Positions 32,292 through 44,100 of a stretch of DNA of 64,000 nt are shown piece after piece. A program made the translations under genes and the position numbers. This DNA comes from Thecaphora thlaspeos (taxonomy: Eukaryota > Basidiomycota > Ustilaginomycetes > Urocystidales > Glomosporiaceae), in NCBI GenBank assembly GCA_900291925.1, contig UWYS01000010.1:1-64000 (forward strand), read 5' to 3'. Below the pieces are notes generated by a model, which saw only the letters and a list, made by a program, of their open reading frames with translations, did no database searches and was not told where the DNA came from. Positions within the stretch are counted from its first letter, which is position 1, and each line of letters begins with the position of its first letter.

Positions 32292-33428
32292 TTGGACGGT
32301 CGGGGCGCTGCTGGTGCACTGCTCTTCTCGATGACCAGGTGGAGTGATGCGAGGGTGAGGAGCAGTGACGAAGCGCGTCGGGGCGTCGTACGGAGGGCAG
32401 CTGGCTGACAGTGGCGATGGCGGCGGAGGGTGGCTCTGGCGGGAGGAAGAAGAAGAGGTCAAGGTGGCAGAGGTCGAGTCAAAGGCTCGCCGTCGAGGTA
32501 AGGAAAGCACAAGGGGTTGACGTGGGTTGCTCGTGAGCCCGTGCGCGCTTGCGGCGCTCCCTCTCCGAGTTCCGCGGCAAGGCGGGCGGTGCCGGGGTGC
32601 CTGTGCCTAGCGCGTGTTGGTTGGCTCTGGACAAGATCAAAGGTCGATGCAGCCATGCTCCAACGCCGACGCCCGCCCGCCCTGAGCATCGTCGCCACGG
32701 ATGCCGCCGCGCCAATGCGGCTGAGTCACAGACAAGGTGGCAGCGCCGTGACGAACGCCTATGTACAACGCTGTCGGCGCCACCGTGTTCCTTGCTCGAG
32801 TGCTGACGAACATGTAAAGGCGGCGCGACGTTTTCCGCCTCTGTCGTCGGCAGACTGGTCGCCACCCCTCCCGTCGTGACTTGCGTGCGCCGCATTGAGA
32901 AGAGGTAGCGGGCAAAGTGGAACGAGAGTCGTGAGCGGAGCAGCTATGTACTGTATACTGTACTGGTTACATATTTTGTAAGTGAGCACAGGCGCTCCGC
33001 CGTACGAGCCGGCTGATCCTCGCGGCGGCCCGAGCGTCGTGTTGGTCGGTGCCGATGCCCTCCACGTTGTCCGCCTCGTCTCGCTGCAAGGCTGGCGCGG
33101 TCGAGTGAGAGAGGCGTCGTCGGCAGAGAGGCGGCGTTACCAGACGCCGAGCAGCGCACAGCGTTGCATATATCCCTCGCCCTGGTCCCGCCGGCGTCGA
33201 TGGCAGCAGCCTGTGAGCTCTCGCTCGCCGCCCAGGCATCCCTTGCCTCTATATAAACGATCCTGCTCCTCTTGTCCTCTATCCTCGTCACCTTCTTGCA
33301 ACCACACGGCTCTTGCACTTCCTCCAACATCTGCCAGCTTGCTCGTTCTTTCCGACGTCTCCCGATTCATACTGCACCCCGTCCCCGTCCCCGCCACCCG
33401 CCTCTCCCGCTAACCTATTTTCGCCACG
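32292..33428. promoter_or_regulatory. Divergent promoter region, DUF3605 / aldehyde dehydrogenase
   Basis: A 1.14-kb spacer. TATATAAA at 33250-33257 lies 172-179 bp before the aldehyde dehydrogenase ATG and is a good TATA box on the plus strand, followed by a pyrimidine-rich leader. On the minus side the sequence immediately upstream of 32291 is open but starts only at non-ATG codons. Confidence 0.6.
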
Positions 33429-35074
33429 ATGGTCGACCTGATTGGCAGCTCGCCGCTCCCCTGCGTGCTCAACAACAAGCCCTACACCACCGGCAAGACA
33501 TACCCAGTCTACCGCGCCGACCTCCCTACGGGTCAGCGCGAGGTGCTCCACCAAGTCCACTGCTCCAGCCCGGACGACGCCCGCAAGATTGTCGACTCCG
33601 CCCAGGCCGCCTACCCCAAGTGGAAGGCCACGCCCGTCCAGGCCAGGCGCGCCATCTTCCTCAAGGCGGCACAGCTGGTCGAGGAGCGCATCGGCCAGTA
33701 CATAACCCTCGCCGTCCAGGAGACCTGCATTTCAAAGGGCATGTCCGGCTTTGAGCTCGCCATCCTCGCCACCGACCATCTCAGGGAGGCTGCAGCCGTC
33801 ATCTCCACCGCCCTCCAGACCACCCTTCTGCCCGACTCCGGCAACGGCTCGCGCAAGTACGTCTTCCGCGAGCCCTACGGCGTCGTCCTCGGAATCGTGA
33901 GTGGTCCACAACGTTGCGGCAGCGGCGACGACTTCAGCGCCCACTGCAGTGCCAACTCGAGCCCTCCGGACAGCATGCTGATGATCACCGCGTAACTTCT
34001 CCTTTCCCTCGGTCGCTCCGCGCCGCTCCGCAGACGTCATGGAACGCGCCCTTCCTCCTCGCCCTCCGTTCGGTTCTGTGGCCCATCGCGGCCGGCAACA
34101 CGGCCGTGATGAAGACGTCCGAGTTCTCGCCGCGCTGTGGCCTCATGGTAGCCCAGGCGCTTATCGACGCCGGCCTGCCCGAGGGCGTGCTGTCGATTGT
34201 CCACGTCGACCCCAAGGATGCCCCCGAGGTGACCGAGGCTATCGTCTCGCACCCGGCCCTCCGCAAGGTCAACTTTACCGGCTCGATGCGCGTCGGCCGC
34301 ATCATTGCCCAGACGGCCGCCAAGCACCTCAAGCCCGTCGTCCTCGAGCTGGGCGGCAAGGCGCCCATGCTCGTCCTCGAAGACGCCGACCTCGACCTGG
34401 TCGCCAATCATATCCTGTTTGGCGGCTTCCTCAACACCAACCAGATCTGCATGAGCATCAACAACGTCCTCGTCCCCAAGAAGCTCGAGGCCGAGCTCCA
34501 GCAGAAGGTGGCCCAGCTGATGAAGGAACACAAGGACATCTTCACCGCCAAGCGCGACCAAAACCTGCAGGAGCCGCACGCTCTCCGCGCCCTCTTCTGC
34601 GAGGCATCGGGCGAGCGCCTCAAGGGCCTCTACGACGACGCCATCAAGCACGGCGCCAAGGTCATCGCGGGCCTGGCCGAATTTGACGGCGCGCTCGTCC
34701 AGCCCATCATCCTCGGCGAGGTGGACATCACGATGCGCATCTTCCGCGAGGAGACGTTCGGACCGGTGCTCTCGATGATCACTTACGAGAGCGTCGACGA
34801 GGGCGTCGCTCTGGCCAACGACAACACCATGGGCCTTGCCGCCGCCGTCTACGGGCGGGACACTGGCAAGGCCCTTGACGTCGCTCAAAGGATCGAGGCG
34901 GGACAGGTGCACGTCAACCAGCACAGCGTGCACGACACCGGGCCCATGGCTCACGGCGGCATGAAGGAATCCGGGTACGGCCGGTTCAACGGACGCGAAG
35001 GCGTGCTCGAGTTCTCGCAGACCAAGGGAATCACTGTGCAGAACGGCCAGCAGCTGCCCTTTGGCCTCATGTAA
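33429..35074 (+). CDS. NAD(P)-dependent aldehyde dehydrogenase (vanillin/salicylaldehyde dehydrogenase-like)
   Basis: Two exons (33429-33896 and 34034-35074) encode 502 aa, standard ALDH length. The junction restores YGVVLGI-TSWNAPFLLALR, with the oxyanion Asn160. Catalytic residues are visible: Glu261 in VVLELGGKAPML and the nucleophile Cys295 in NTNQICMS. Other family marks are NFTGSMRVGR (cofactor loop), EETFGPVLS and KESGYGRF. The NQICMS and HDTGPMAHGGMKESG segments resemble the vanillin/salicylaldehyde dehydrogenase branch that oxidises aromatic aldehydes, but substrate is inference. No targeting peptide is evident, so it is probably cytosolic. It has the clearest TATA box in the window, consistent with inducible expression, though this is only suggestive. 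Confidence 0.94.
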
Positions 35075-35650
35075 AGGGAACTCTGCCGCCAAAGGTGTGT
35101 TCGCCGGTCGACATGGGTGCGCTGAACGAGGGACGGTTGCGAGTAGGCACGGTACAATGTCGCCGTGACGAAGTTGTGTTACCATGGCCTCTTGCCGGTC
35201 GAGCGAGCGTGTGAGCCTCGGAACGGTCGCAAGGGATTTTACAAGGCTGGCGATGTGACGAGAGGCTGGTGGTGGTGGTTGCGGCGGGAAAAAGGAACAA
35301 ATGGGCCGAGGGCAGGGGGAGGATGCAGAAGGGGCCGTCGAGGTGGACAGCGCCGCCGCCTGCCCCGCCTTGGCGCGCGCACCAAGTGTAGAGGCAAAGC
35401 TTGGTTCGCTCTTTAGAGTAGAGCAGTGAAGCATGCGCTCGCGAATCGGAGGATAAGCTAGATAACATGTTGCTGGTCAGTGGCAAGGCAGTAAGAGTGA
35501 GAAGTGGAAGTGAACAAGGTGCGCGTGTGCGAAGAGGAGCCGAGGTAGGCGACGTTGATTTTTCTGGCGCATTTTGTCGCTGCAGCGGCCATTTTTGCGG
35601 GGCGCGGCCGGGGGAAAAAGAGAAAATACAGTAAAGGCAAACAACGTATC

Positions 35651-35690
35651 AAAAAATAAAAATAAAAAATAAAAAAGAGAAAAATAAAAA
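35651..35690. repeat. A-rich AAAAAT-type low-complexity tract
   Basis: About 40 bp of nearly pure A/T (A runs broken by single T and GAG) in an otherwise GC-rich chromosome. It is a likely nucleosome-disfavouring element upstream of the Zn2Cys6 gene. Confidence 0.8.
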
Positions 35691-35895
35691 GACGGGGCGC
35701 GACGCCGCTTGAAGGCCGGCCAAGAGGCCGCCGGCCATGCACATCCACTCGGCCCACCGCTGCCTTTCTTCCTTCCCAACGACGACCACCGACCTCCCCT
35801 CGCCCGGACCTTCTCTCCTTCCATACAACACCACCCGCACCGCATCGTCGATCTCGTCCATCCTCTCGTGCGCCCACATACTCACTCACAGGGAT

Positions 35896-35919
35896 CAGCA
35901 CCAGCACCAGCACCAGCAC
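35896..35919. repeat. (CAGCAC)4 minisatellite in the leader region
   Basis: Four exact tandem hexamers about 150 bp before the ATG at 36070. They are open in more than one frame, but nothing shows that they are translated. Confidence 0.85.
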
Positions 35920-36069
35920 CACCCACGCCGACCGCCGCCCCAACCACGCGTTCTTCCGACACCTCAGGAACCGTATAGAAACCGCCGCGATCCGTAACAC
36001 ACCACGCGTCGCGATACGTAGCCACGCACTGGTCGACTCGCATCGGCTGCACTGGCCCCACTCTCCAGA

Positions 36070-39000
36070 ATGGACGCACCACGCGGCTCAAAGCGTCGCC
36101 GGACCTCGAGCGCGGCGAGCGATCTCAGCGACGCGGTCCAGGACGCCTCTCCAGCGCCCATTGACGCCGCCAAGAGCCTCGTCGTGCCCACGAGGTCAGC
36201 CTTGAACCCTGGCGTAGCTGCTGCGTCCACGCCGCCGCCGCTGCCTCCGCTGCGCGATGTTCGCTCGCCCTCGGCCTACCCGTACAGCGACCTCAGAGGC
36301 TCACCCTCCCGTGCGTCCGGCGCAGCTTCCAATCACGAGCAGCAGCCATCGTTAGCGACGACCTCTCCCGCTCCTCCCTTGCCGTCCTCCTTCTCGGCTT
36401 CCACGCGACGCTTTGCGAGCCCATCGTCTTCGTCGTCTTCGTCGACCGCCATCGGGAACCTCCACCACTATCAGCAGCACTCCCACAGCCGTGGTCAGGG
36501 CCACTACGCGGCCGCTCGCTCCCCCTCGGCCTCTACATCGCTCTCGCAAGCGCATCACGGCCGCACCGCCAGCTCGTCGTACTCGTCGTATCAGCAACAT
36601 GGCGGCGACGGCGGCGGCGGCAGCAGCAACCACAACGCCAACAGCGGCCACCTTTATCCACGTTCGCGCTCTTCTCACGCTGCCGAGTCTTTCACTTCCA
36701 GGCATGCCAGACCTTCGCTTGCAGGCAGCGCAGGCGGCCATTCCAGCTACAATGGGTCGAAGGGCGCAGCAGCGGCCGCAGAAGCAGAAGAAGAGCGCTT
36801 GTCACCGGCAAGACAATACCGGATCGACTCTGGCTCGCCACCGCGGGAGGTCGCCACGGCTGCCGCTGCCTCGACGAGCTCTGCGCTCAAGGCCGAACGT
36901 ACAGCAACGCCGCTCGAAGACGCAAGCTTCGTCAAGCCAGAGACGCCCCTGAAGCCGGAACCATCTAACGAGAAGCCTCGCGGCGGACAGTGAGTACTGC
37001 AGCAATGCTCCTCTCGGCCGTACAGCTCGATGGGCAGCCCCGTCCATGAGCCAGCGATGCCTCCCGTGACCCGCATTCTCCTTCTCTAGCACTGGCCCCC
37101 ATGGCTGGTATTGCGTCCGACCGCTCACATTACCTCTCCATCCTTTTTCCCCGCTTCTAACCGCGCAGAGCTTGCCTGGAATGTAGGCTGGCCAAGGTAC
37201 GCTGCCTGGCCTCTGCAGATTCGGAAAGCTGCCAGCGATGCCACCGATTCGGCTTCGACTGCCTTTTTGTCCAGCACAAGCGTGGTAGGAAGCCAAAGAG
37301 CAAGTAAGTGGCTGCACGCGGCAACATCGAGACACCGGTCTGCCAACACAACGCTCTCGCTGACGGTCATACATTACACTGCATGTCTGACACCCTGTTC
37401 CTGCTCCTTCCTCGCTCTCTCGGCCCTTCCTAGGCTTCAAGGCCGCGACTTGACCCTTCTTGCTGAGGCCGCCTCAGCCACGCCCGCCTCTTCCGTGGAC
37501 CATCAGTCCGCGCAGACCGGCGCGGGCGCGGGTACGGGCATGGCCAACGGCAGCGGCGTCGCCACGCCGAGCGGCAAGGCCAAACGCCCCGAGAGCTCCG
37601 CCGTATCGGCGAAAGCGGCGGCGAGATCGTCACCGGTAGCCAGCCCGTCTTCCGCGACACCTGACATGGGCGGGCGGCCAAGCAAGCTGGCCAGAACAAG
37701 CACGCTCGACCGCACCCCCAGCGCCCGGTCGAGCCCTCGCTTCGAGGTCAGCTTCGAGGATCATGCCCGTGGGCCGTCATCGTCGTCGTCATCACGGTTT
37801 GCAGCCGCTGCTGGGGGCATCGTGGGTCCCGAGATGCAACTCGACCCCAAGCAGCTCTACGGTGTCGACGTTGGCCGGATGGCCCGGGCGATGCAGCAGG
37901 CCATGACGTCGCAGGATAGACGGAGAGGCGCGCCCTATACGCTAGTCACCAACGCCGCCGGTGCAGGAACCGTGGGTGCCGGCGGCGGCGGCGACGACGA
38001 TGAGCTCAGCGATGCCGGAACCCCACCGCCGCCCGACACCAACGCGATCAACGAGAGCTTCGAGCTGATCGCCGAGCAGCCGCTGACGATTCGGCTGATG
38101 CTTAAGCCGTTCGAGATCGCCGACGGCTCGCCCGACGAAACGCTGCGCCCCATCTTTGACGACCGCGTCACCATCGGCGCGTGCCCCCAACAGCGTGAGG
38201 TCCGCGTCGACGACCCCATCACCGCCGGCACGCTGACTGAAGCGGCTGCTCGCGCGCTCTTCGAGCGCTACATGGACTTCGGTAATACGTGGAGCGACGT
38301 CTTTGACCCGAGCCTGATGACGCACGACTTTGTCCGAAAGCGTTCGCCTTTCCTCTACACGACGCTGCTCTACGTCGCCTCGACGTTTTCGCGCACGCCG
38401 ACGGCACAGCACCTTGTCGTGCGCGAGAAGCGCGGCGAGCGCGTCGATGCGGCTGAGTGGGCGATCGCCTACCCCGCCGACGGCGCCGACCGGAGTCCAC
38501 AGGCGGCTGCCGACTATGCGCGCCATGTCCGCCAGGTGCTCCACGGCCAGGTGCGCGACCACGCGGCGCGCGCCTTTGTCGACGGTGACCGCACCGTCCT
38601 CTGTTGCCAGGCCTTCTTCATCATGGCCAGCTGGAAGAGGCTCGACGACGGCCTGAGCGTGATCCAGGTCGGCTACGCGTTCCGGCTGGCGATGGACATC
38701 CAGCTGTACGCCGACATGCCCAACTGCGTCAAGCCAAGCGAGTCGGTCCTCGATCAGGCGGGCCAGCAGCGGTACGCGGCGGTCCGGCGACGATTCCGGA
38801 GCCGCCAGAGGACCTTTATGATGCTATTCGTTCAGGACAAGACGCAGCAGATTGCCAACAAGATCACAACCCACTCGATCTCGCCCGACAACCCGCTGAT
38901 CCGCAAGTGCCAGGAGTGGTGGAAGTACGACGGCGCCGTCCCCGGCGATGCGTTCGTTTGCGCGAGCGTCGACGTCCGCCGGATTCAGCATGTGAGGGGT

Positions 39001-40654
39001 CGAGCCGCGGAGCGTCCGGACCGGACCGGAGTCCGAGCGACTTGGAGATCGCGGCAGTGGTGCCAAGCCGAGCTGACCTCCGTTCTATCCCATCCCCCCT
39101 TGGAACCCCTGCCCCACCGCGCAGAAATACGTTGACCTGATGGACCGCGTCGAGCAGCTCTCCGGACCGATGAGCGACGGCCCAAGCATCGTGCTGCCGG
39201 CGTTCCTCAATGACATCGCTGAGTGGTTCCAGCGCTGGACGGGCACGCTCAACGTCCGCAAGGACCTCGATGAGGTGGCGTACGACGACGATCCGGCCGT
39301 CAACCGGGCCAAGTTCCGGCGCACGTCGATGAAGGTGTGGCGCGACTGCCTCAAGATGTACGTCGCCTCGCTCGCCCTCAAGTGGACGCTGAAGAAGGTG
39401 GCGCGGCTCGAGCACCAGGAGATGGTGCGTGCGCAGGCGCGGCGCAGCATGACGGCGGGGACTGAGGACCGCGAATCGATCTCGGGACGCTCGAGCATCA
39501 TGCAGAACGGATGCGTCAACCTGATGACGATGAACGCCTTCTGGCCGTGCGTCGAGGGCGCGCGCGGCGTGCTCGAGGCGTTGATCAGCTTCGAGCCGGA
39601 GCGCCTCCAGACGATCCCAGACGCTACGGCGCTCCAGAGCACGCACGCCGCGGTGCTGCTCTGCAATCTGGCGACGATCCGCTCGCACCCGCCGCTGGGG
39701 CAGGGCTACTTGCGGACGACGATCGAGCTTGTGGATCAAATGAGTGCCGCCTTCCGGGCCGCCAGCGTTTCGTCTGACGATACGACGTTCAAGATAGCCC
39801 AGTACATGGAGAGCCTGCTGAGGCCGAAGGACGCGCGGCGTGAGACGGCGTCCAGCAAGGCGTACGGCGGGTCGCGATCCGACGACAAGCTCGGCGTCGT
39901 CCCTCCGCTGGTGCCAGGACAGCCGGTATCTGGCCCTGGCAGCTCGTTCTACAGTCGTGGAGCCAGCGCCGGCATGGGTGGCCACTCGGCGGCTGCCGGC
40001 GCGGCGGGAACGGCTCGTTCCAACGGATGGGATGCGCCTGTGTCGACTACGAGTCAGCAGCCGCAGGCATCGGCAGGCCGAGTGCACGCGGCGACGTTTG
40101 GCAGCGGCCAGCCTTACTTGTCCAACCAGCAGCACGCGCCCCAATCACAGCAACGGGCCTACCAGCCTGGCGTCGGAGGCGACTTTTGTGCGGTCGGACG
40201 AGGGGTCGACGGTGGACTCGACACGATTGCTGCTGCGGCGAGTGGTGCCGCTTCGGTGGGGGCGGGAGCGAACGCTCAGATGGACATCGACAACCTGACG
40301 TGGCCCACATGCTCATCTGCCGGCGGTGGTGGCGCAAGTCTGGGTGCGGCGACGACGCAGCAGTCGGGCGGCTGGAGCTATGCGGACTCGTTTGATTGGA
40401 ATTCGCTTCTGTTCAGCGTGAGTGACCTTGCGGACGTAACACGGACAGGCAGAGACGGAGCAAGAAACAGAAGCTGACGATTCGGCCCCAACTTTGACGG
40501 AGGCCCTCCTTTCCAGCATCAGCATCAGCATCAGCATCAGCATCAGCAGCATCAGCAGCAGCAGCAGCCGCAGTCGATGCCGCTGCAGGCGGGCGTGCAG
40601 CCGGCGGACGAGACTCTGCAGTCGCTGCTACGATTCCTCGATGGAGGAATATGA
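36070..40654 (+). CDS. Zn2Cys6 fungal transcription factor
   Basis: Five exons (36070-36989, 37169-37303, 37434-38991, 39125-40417, 40517-40654) give about 1,347 aa. Residues 1-306 are Ser/Ala-rich and disordered. The short second exon encodes nearly the whole binuclear cluster: Cys309, 312, 319, 328, 331 and 338 in a CX2CX6CX8CX2CX6C pattern, followed by the basic linker QHKRGRKPKSK. The third and fourth exons contain a fungal transcription factor middle-homology region, starting near HDFVRKRSPFLYTTLLYVAS and continuing through AFRLAMDIQLYADM. The C-terminus is Gly/Ser-rich and ends in a His/Gln repeat before LQSLLRFLDGGI. It should bind CGG-type DNA sites as a dimer; target genes are unknown. 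All exon phases agree. The final exon acceptor, directly before the CATCAG repeat, is the least certain junction. Confidence 0.88.
40517..40567 (+). repeat. CATCAG/CAG repeat coding for a His-Gln run
   Basis: Five CATCAG hexamers followed by CAG-rich codons at the start of the last exon of the Zn2Cys6 gene, encoding alternating His-Gln and then poly-Gln. Likely length-polymorphic. Confidence 0.85.
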
Positions 40655-41192
40655 TGCAGCGAGCGGCGAAAGGCACGGCCTTGAATGTCTGGCGGAGAGG
40701 TGTCAACTGGCGGGAGGGGTCACGTGCGCGTGAAGGGAGCGCGCACATCCTTTTTGATTGTGTTCGGAAGTCGGAGGGAAGTGTTGGGAGAGTTGGTCTC
40801 TGTTTGGGCGGCGGCGGCGGCAGCGACGGCAGCGGCGGGCGAAGCTTTGGGCGGACCCGGTTGCGACGCTTCGCACTCCTCATCAATCCCTTCCCACATC
40901 CGTCCGTCCGTTGGTTGCCTGCCTCTTGCGCACATGCCTCCGACGCTGCAGCCATCTCATCTCTCCCCATTCCCATCACCTAGACCGAGCCGTAAAGCAG
41001 CAGCCAGCACGCCCTGCCCCTTGGTCCCTCTCTCGACCTCGTGCGACCTCATTGATTCGCGCCTGCTCTCTCCCCACCACCACTGGTCCAAAGTGTCGTC
41101 CCTAGCATACACTCACACGAAAGTACACCAGTATCACTCTTCAGTCTTCAGGCTACCAACACGTCTACCGACACAACACATCCACGTCTACG
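40655..41192. other. Intergenic, promoter of Ser/Thr-rich protein gene
   Basis: A 538-bp spacer between two tandem plus-strand genes. The part after 40870 is pyrimidine-rich, as in other leaders here. No TATA box or gene was seen. Confidence 0.5.
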
Positions 41193-44100
41193 ATGGAGGT
41201 CTCCACCGACTCCTTTGACCTCTTCGACCCGCTAGCCACCGCCGTTCCCTTAACAACCTCGCCGTCCGACCAACAGAGCAGTCTGCAACCTCCCAGCCAT
41301 CCTCTGGTCGACACCGAGACGTTCATGCGTATCCAATCTCACACACGCCACGACCTGGCAAACGACAACGACGACGACGTCGACTCTACCAACGACCACC
41401 CATCCTCTCCCTCAGATCAACCCCATAAGCACCCCAGCTTCGACCCTCTAGTCCAAACGCCCATCAACATCACAAAGACCCTATCGGTATCGAGCTTCAA
41501 GCATGCCTGGTCCAGAGGTCCGACAGCTACGGGTGGCTTGCATCTCTTCAGTGGATTGACGAGTAGCTCAAGCAGTGGGTCCATTGCACAGATGGCTGCT
41601 GCTGGAGGAGCAGGAGGAGCAGCGGAAGAAGCAGAGGCGCGACGCATGGCTCGACTGGATGAGATCGATCAGACACCGAGCAAGGACGGGAAAGGCTTTG
41701 GATGCGCTCAGGCCGTAGATGATGCCGGACCGAAGGACGTCGAGATGGTCGATAAGCACGAGCCTGTGACGTCGGAAGAGGGGACGGACAGCGTGCAGCA
41801 CGGCGAGCATCACGACCAGAGCGGCGTCGAAGTGACCGCGGAGACCCATGCGACAGCAAAGGGGGAGCAGGCGACAGGCGATGATCATCCTTTCCGGCCT
41901 GACGAGTCGGGCGCTGCTGCTGCACGAGTGGCGGAACCAGCGCCGGTTTCCGACCAGCCGCAGGACCTTCTTCCCGCTCTCGACGCAGGCCCGGCCGCTA
42001 GCACACCTGCCTCGAAGCAGAGCGAGACCGCAACTGCAGCAGATCAGGTCTCTACGCAGTCATCGCCCGTCTCGACGCCGCCTACAAGGACGCAGGAGCT
42101 GGCCGCCGTCCCCAACTCCAGCACCGTAGCTGTGACCGCTCCTGCCGCTTCCCGGAACGACGCAGAGCTGGCCAAGGTCATCTTTGGCTCTTCTCCGCCT
42201 CTGCCCGCGACGACCGCAGCAGATCTCGACCCTTTCGCCCCTGTCGCGCCCAAGCCCATGAGTCCGGAACGACGCGCGATTGCTGCCAAATTCGACGCCA
42301 TCTCGATGCCGCCGCCTCTACAGCTCTCTCCTCGACGACGCGATCGAGGCAACGCCAACGGCGGCAGTGGTCCCTTTAGCTCGCCCTCGAAGCGGACCTC
42401 CTCGGCCGAGCAGCGCGCCACGCTCGGCCTCGGAACTCTTTCCTCGCCCACACAAGGCGGTGAAACGCAGCTAGGCGGTAGCAACGACAGTCTGTCCGAG
42501 AGGATGGCGGTGAAGCGCGGCATCGTCTCTCCCAGGGCGGCGACGGTGACGCTTGCAACGAGCAAGTCCGGACCGACACCAGCATCGGCGGGCGCACCGA
42601 GACCGAGCAGGGTAGGCGCGCGCTCCAACGGTTCCAGCTCACCCTTCAAGTTGGAGGATATAAGCCTTCTGCTCGATTCGTCCGCCACGGACCTGATGGG
42701 CGAGTCGCTCAACGACTCCAGCTTCCTAGCCGCTGCCGGCAACCTTACGCTCGACGATTCGTTCGACGTTGGTCCGCATGCCAAGGCGCAGCCGCGGTCT
42801 CAGGCCCGCTCCGGGGTCAAGTCGACGGCATCACGACCGCCACGTGTCAGCGTTGCATCCGTCTCGACCTCTTCCTCGGTGCGAACGCGGCCTGAATTCG
42901 CCAAAGCGTCGCCTTCGTCGCCGGGCAAGGGGAAAGGGCGAACGATCAGGCAGAACGCGCTCGGTCTCGGTGTGGCGCCGCCTTCCTCCAGCGCCGCACG
43001 CAACCCCTTCGCACCGCCTAGCTCGGAAGAGTCGACCGTAGAACTCGACTTGACCGGTCGCTCGACCTCGTTGTCCCTGCTGATGGACGAGTCGGGCGAG
43101 AAGAGCCTGCTGTTCGGCGACTTGTCGGCGTCGTTTGCCGATCCTCGCCCACGACGCGGCGACGATGACGACGAGAACGATGAAGGTCATTCCGCCGCAG
43201 TTTCTGGACATGCGTCGACCAGGAGGATGCTGGGGGGCAGTAACAGGGTGACGGCCGAAAGCCTCGCTGCCAACGAGCGCGATAATGAGCGAAAAGTCAG
43301 TACGGGCAGCAATGTCAGCACGGCTAGCTCGCAGGAGACGTTCACGGGCGCGGTGAGGTTTAGGAGGTCGTCGCTCGCTTCGTCCGTCACCAGTGCCAGC
43401 AGCGTCAGGACGGTCAGGGAGGGGTCGACATCGAGTACGGTCGCCGCCGCTACGCAATTAGGGATGCGTCCACCTCGTCCCAGCATGGGACGGTCCGACT
43501 CCACCACGTCCTCTTCGACCTTGAGGAGCAGGAGCGGAACGGATCTCGACAAAACACCTTCCGGTCCCGTGCGAACTCTCTCTCGACCCTCTTCCACATC
43601 CACGGCAAGATCTCAACCTCCCTCCTCTTCCTCGTCGTCGTCATTGAGCTCGGCATCTCGACGTCTCCCAAGCGCCACGGCACCGTCAGACTTTAGCGGC
43701 ACACCATCTTCGTCTCGACGAAAATCGCTCATCTCTCGATCGCCCGTGAGCGGTAGTGCGTCTCGTCGCGAATCGCTCATGTCACTTTCGGTTGCTACAC
43801 CGACGAACACCAGTGCAACGAAGAGAGAAGGTAGTATGATGGTACAGCGTCGTTGGGCGGTTTCGCCACCGTTGGGAGCGGAGTTGGACGTAAAGACACC
43901 GACGGGATCGGTTAGGACGATATCTTCTCGTCCAAGTTTTGGTAGATCTGTATCGCGGGGGGTTAGAGGTGAGATGGTCCCCTCCACCACCACGATTGGG
44001 GGTAGGAGGACGATCTTACCTCTTTCCTCATCTAGCACAACGGACGCGACCGGCTCGACGAGGATGAGACAACCTCAACAAAGTCTTCTACCCACCTCGA

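Larger units (their letters stand above)
35075..36069. other. Intergenic, ALDH 3' region and Zn2Cys6 factor promoter
   Basis: About 1 kb without a convincing gene. It contains an A-rich low-complexity tract (35651-35690) and a CAGCAC tandem repeat (35896-35919), both listed separately. Pyrimidine-rich sequence around 35760-35860 probably belongs to the promoter or leader of the transcription factor gene. Confidence 0.5.

Noticed and set aside
34037..35434. 465-aa minus-strand frame over the aldehyde dehydrogenase
   Set aside because: Antisense shadow of a well-conserved exon with no recognisable motif.
35458..36000. Minus-strand frames around the A-rich tract
   Set aside because: The Phe/Tyr-rich stretch is simply the translation of the A/T low-complexity tract.
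38864..40144. 426-aa minus-strand frame over the Zn2Cys6 gene
   Set aside because: Antisense of a supported exon pair, Arg/His-rich, no domain.
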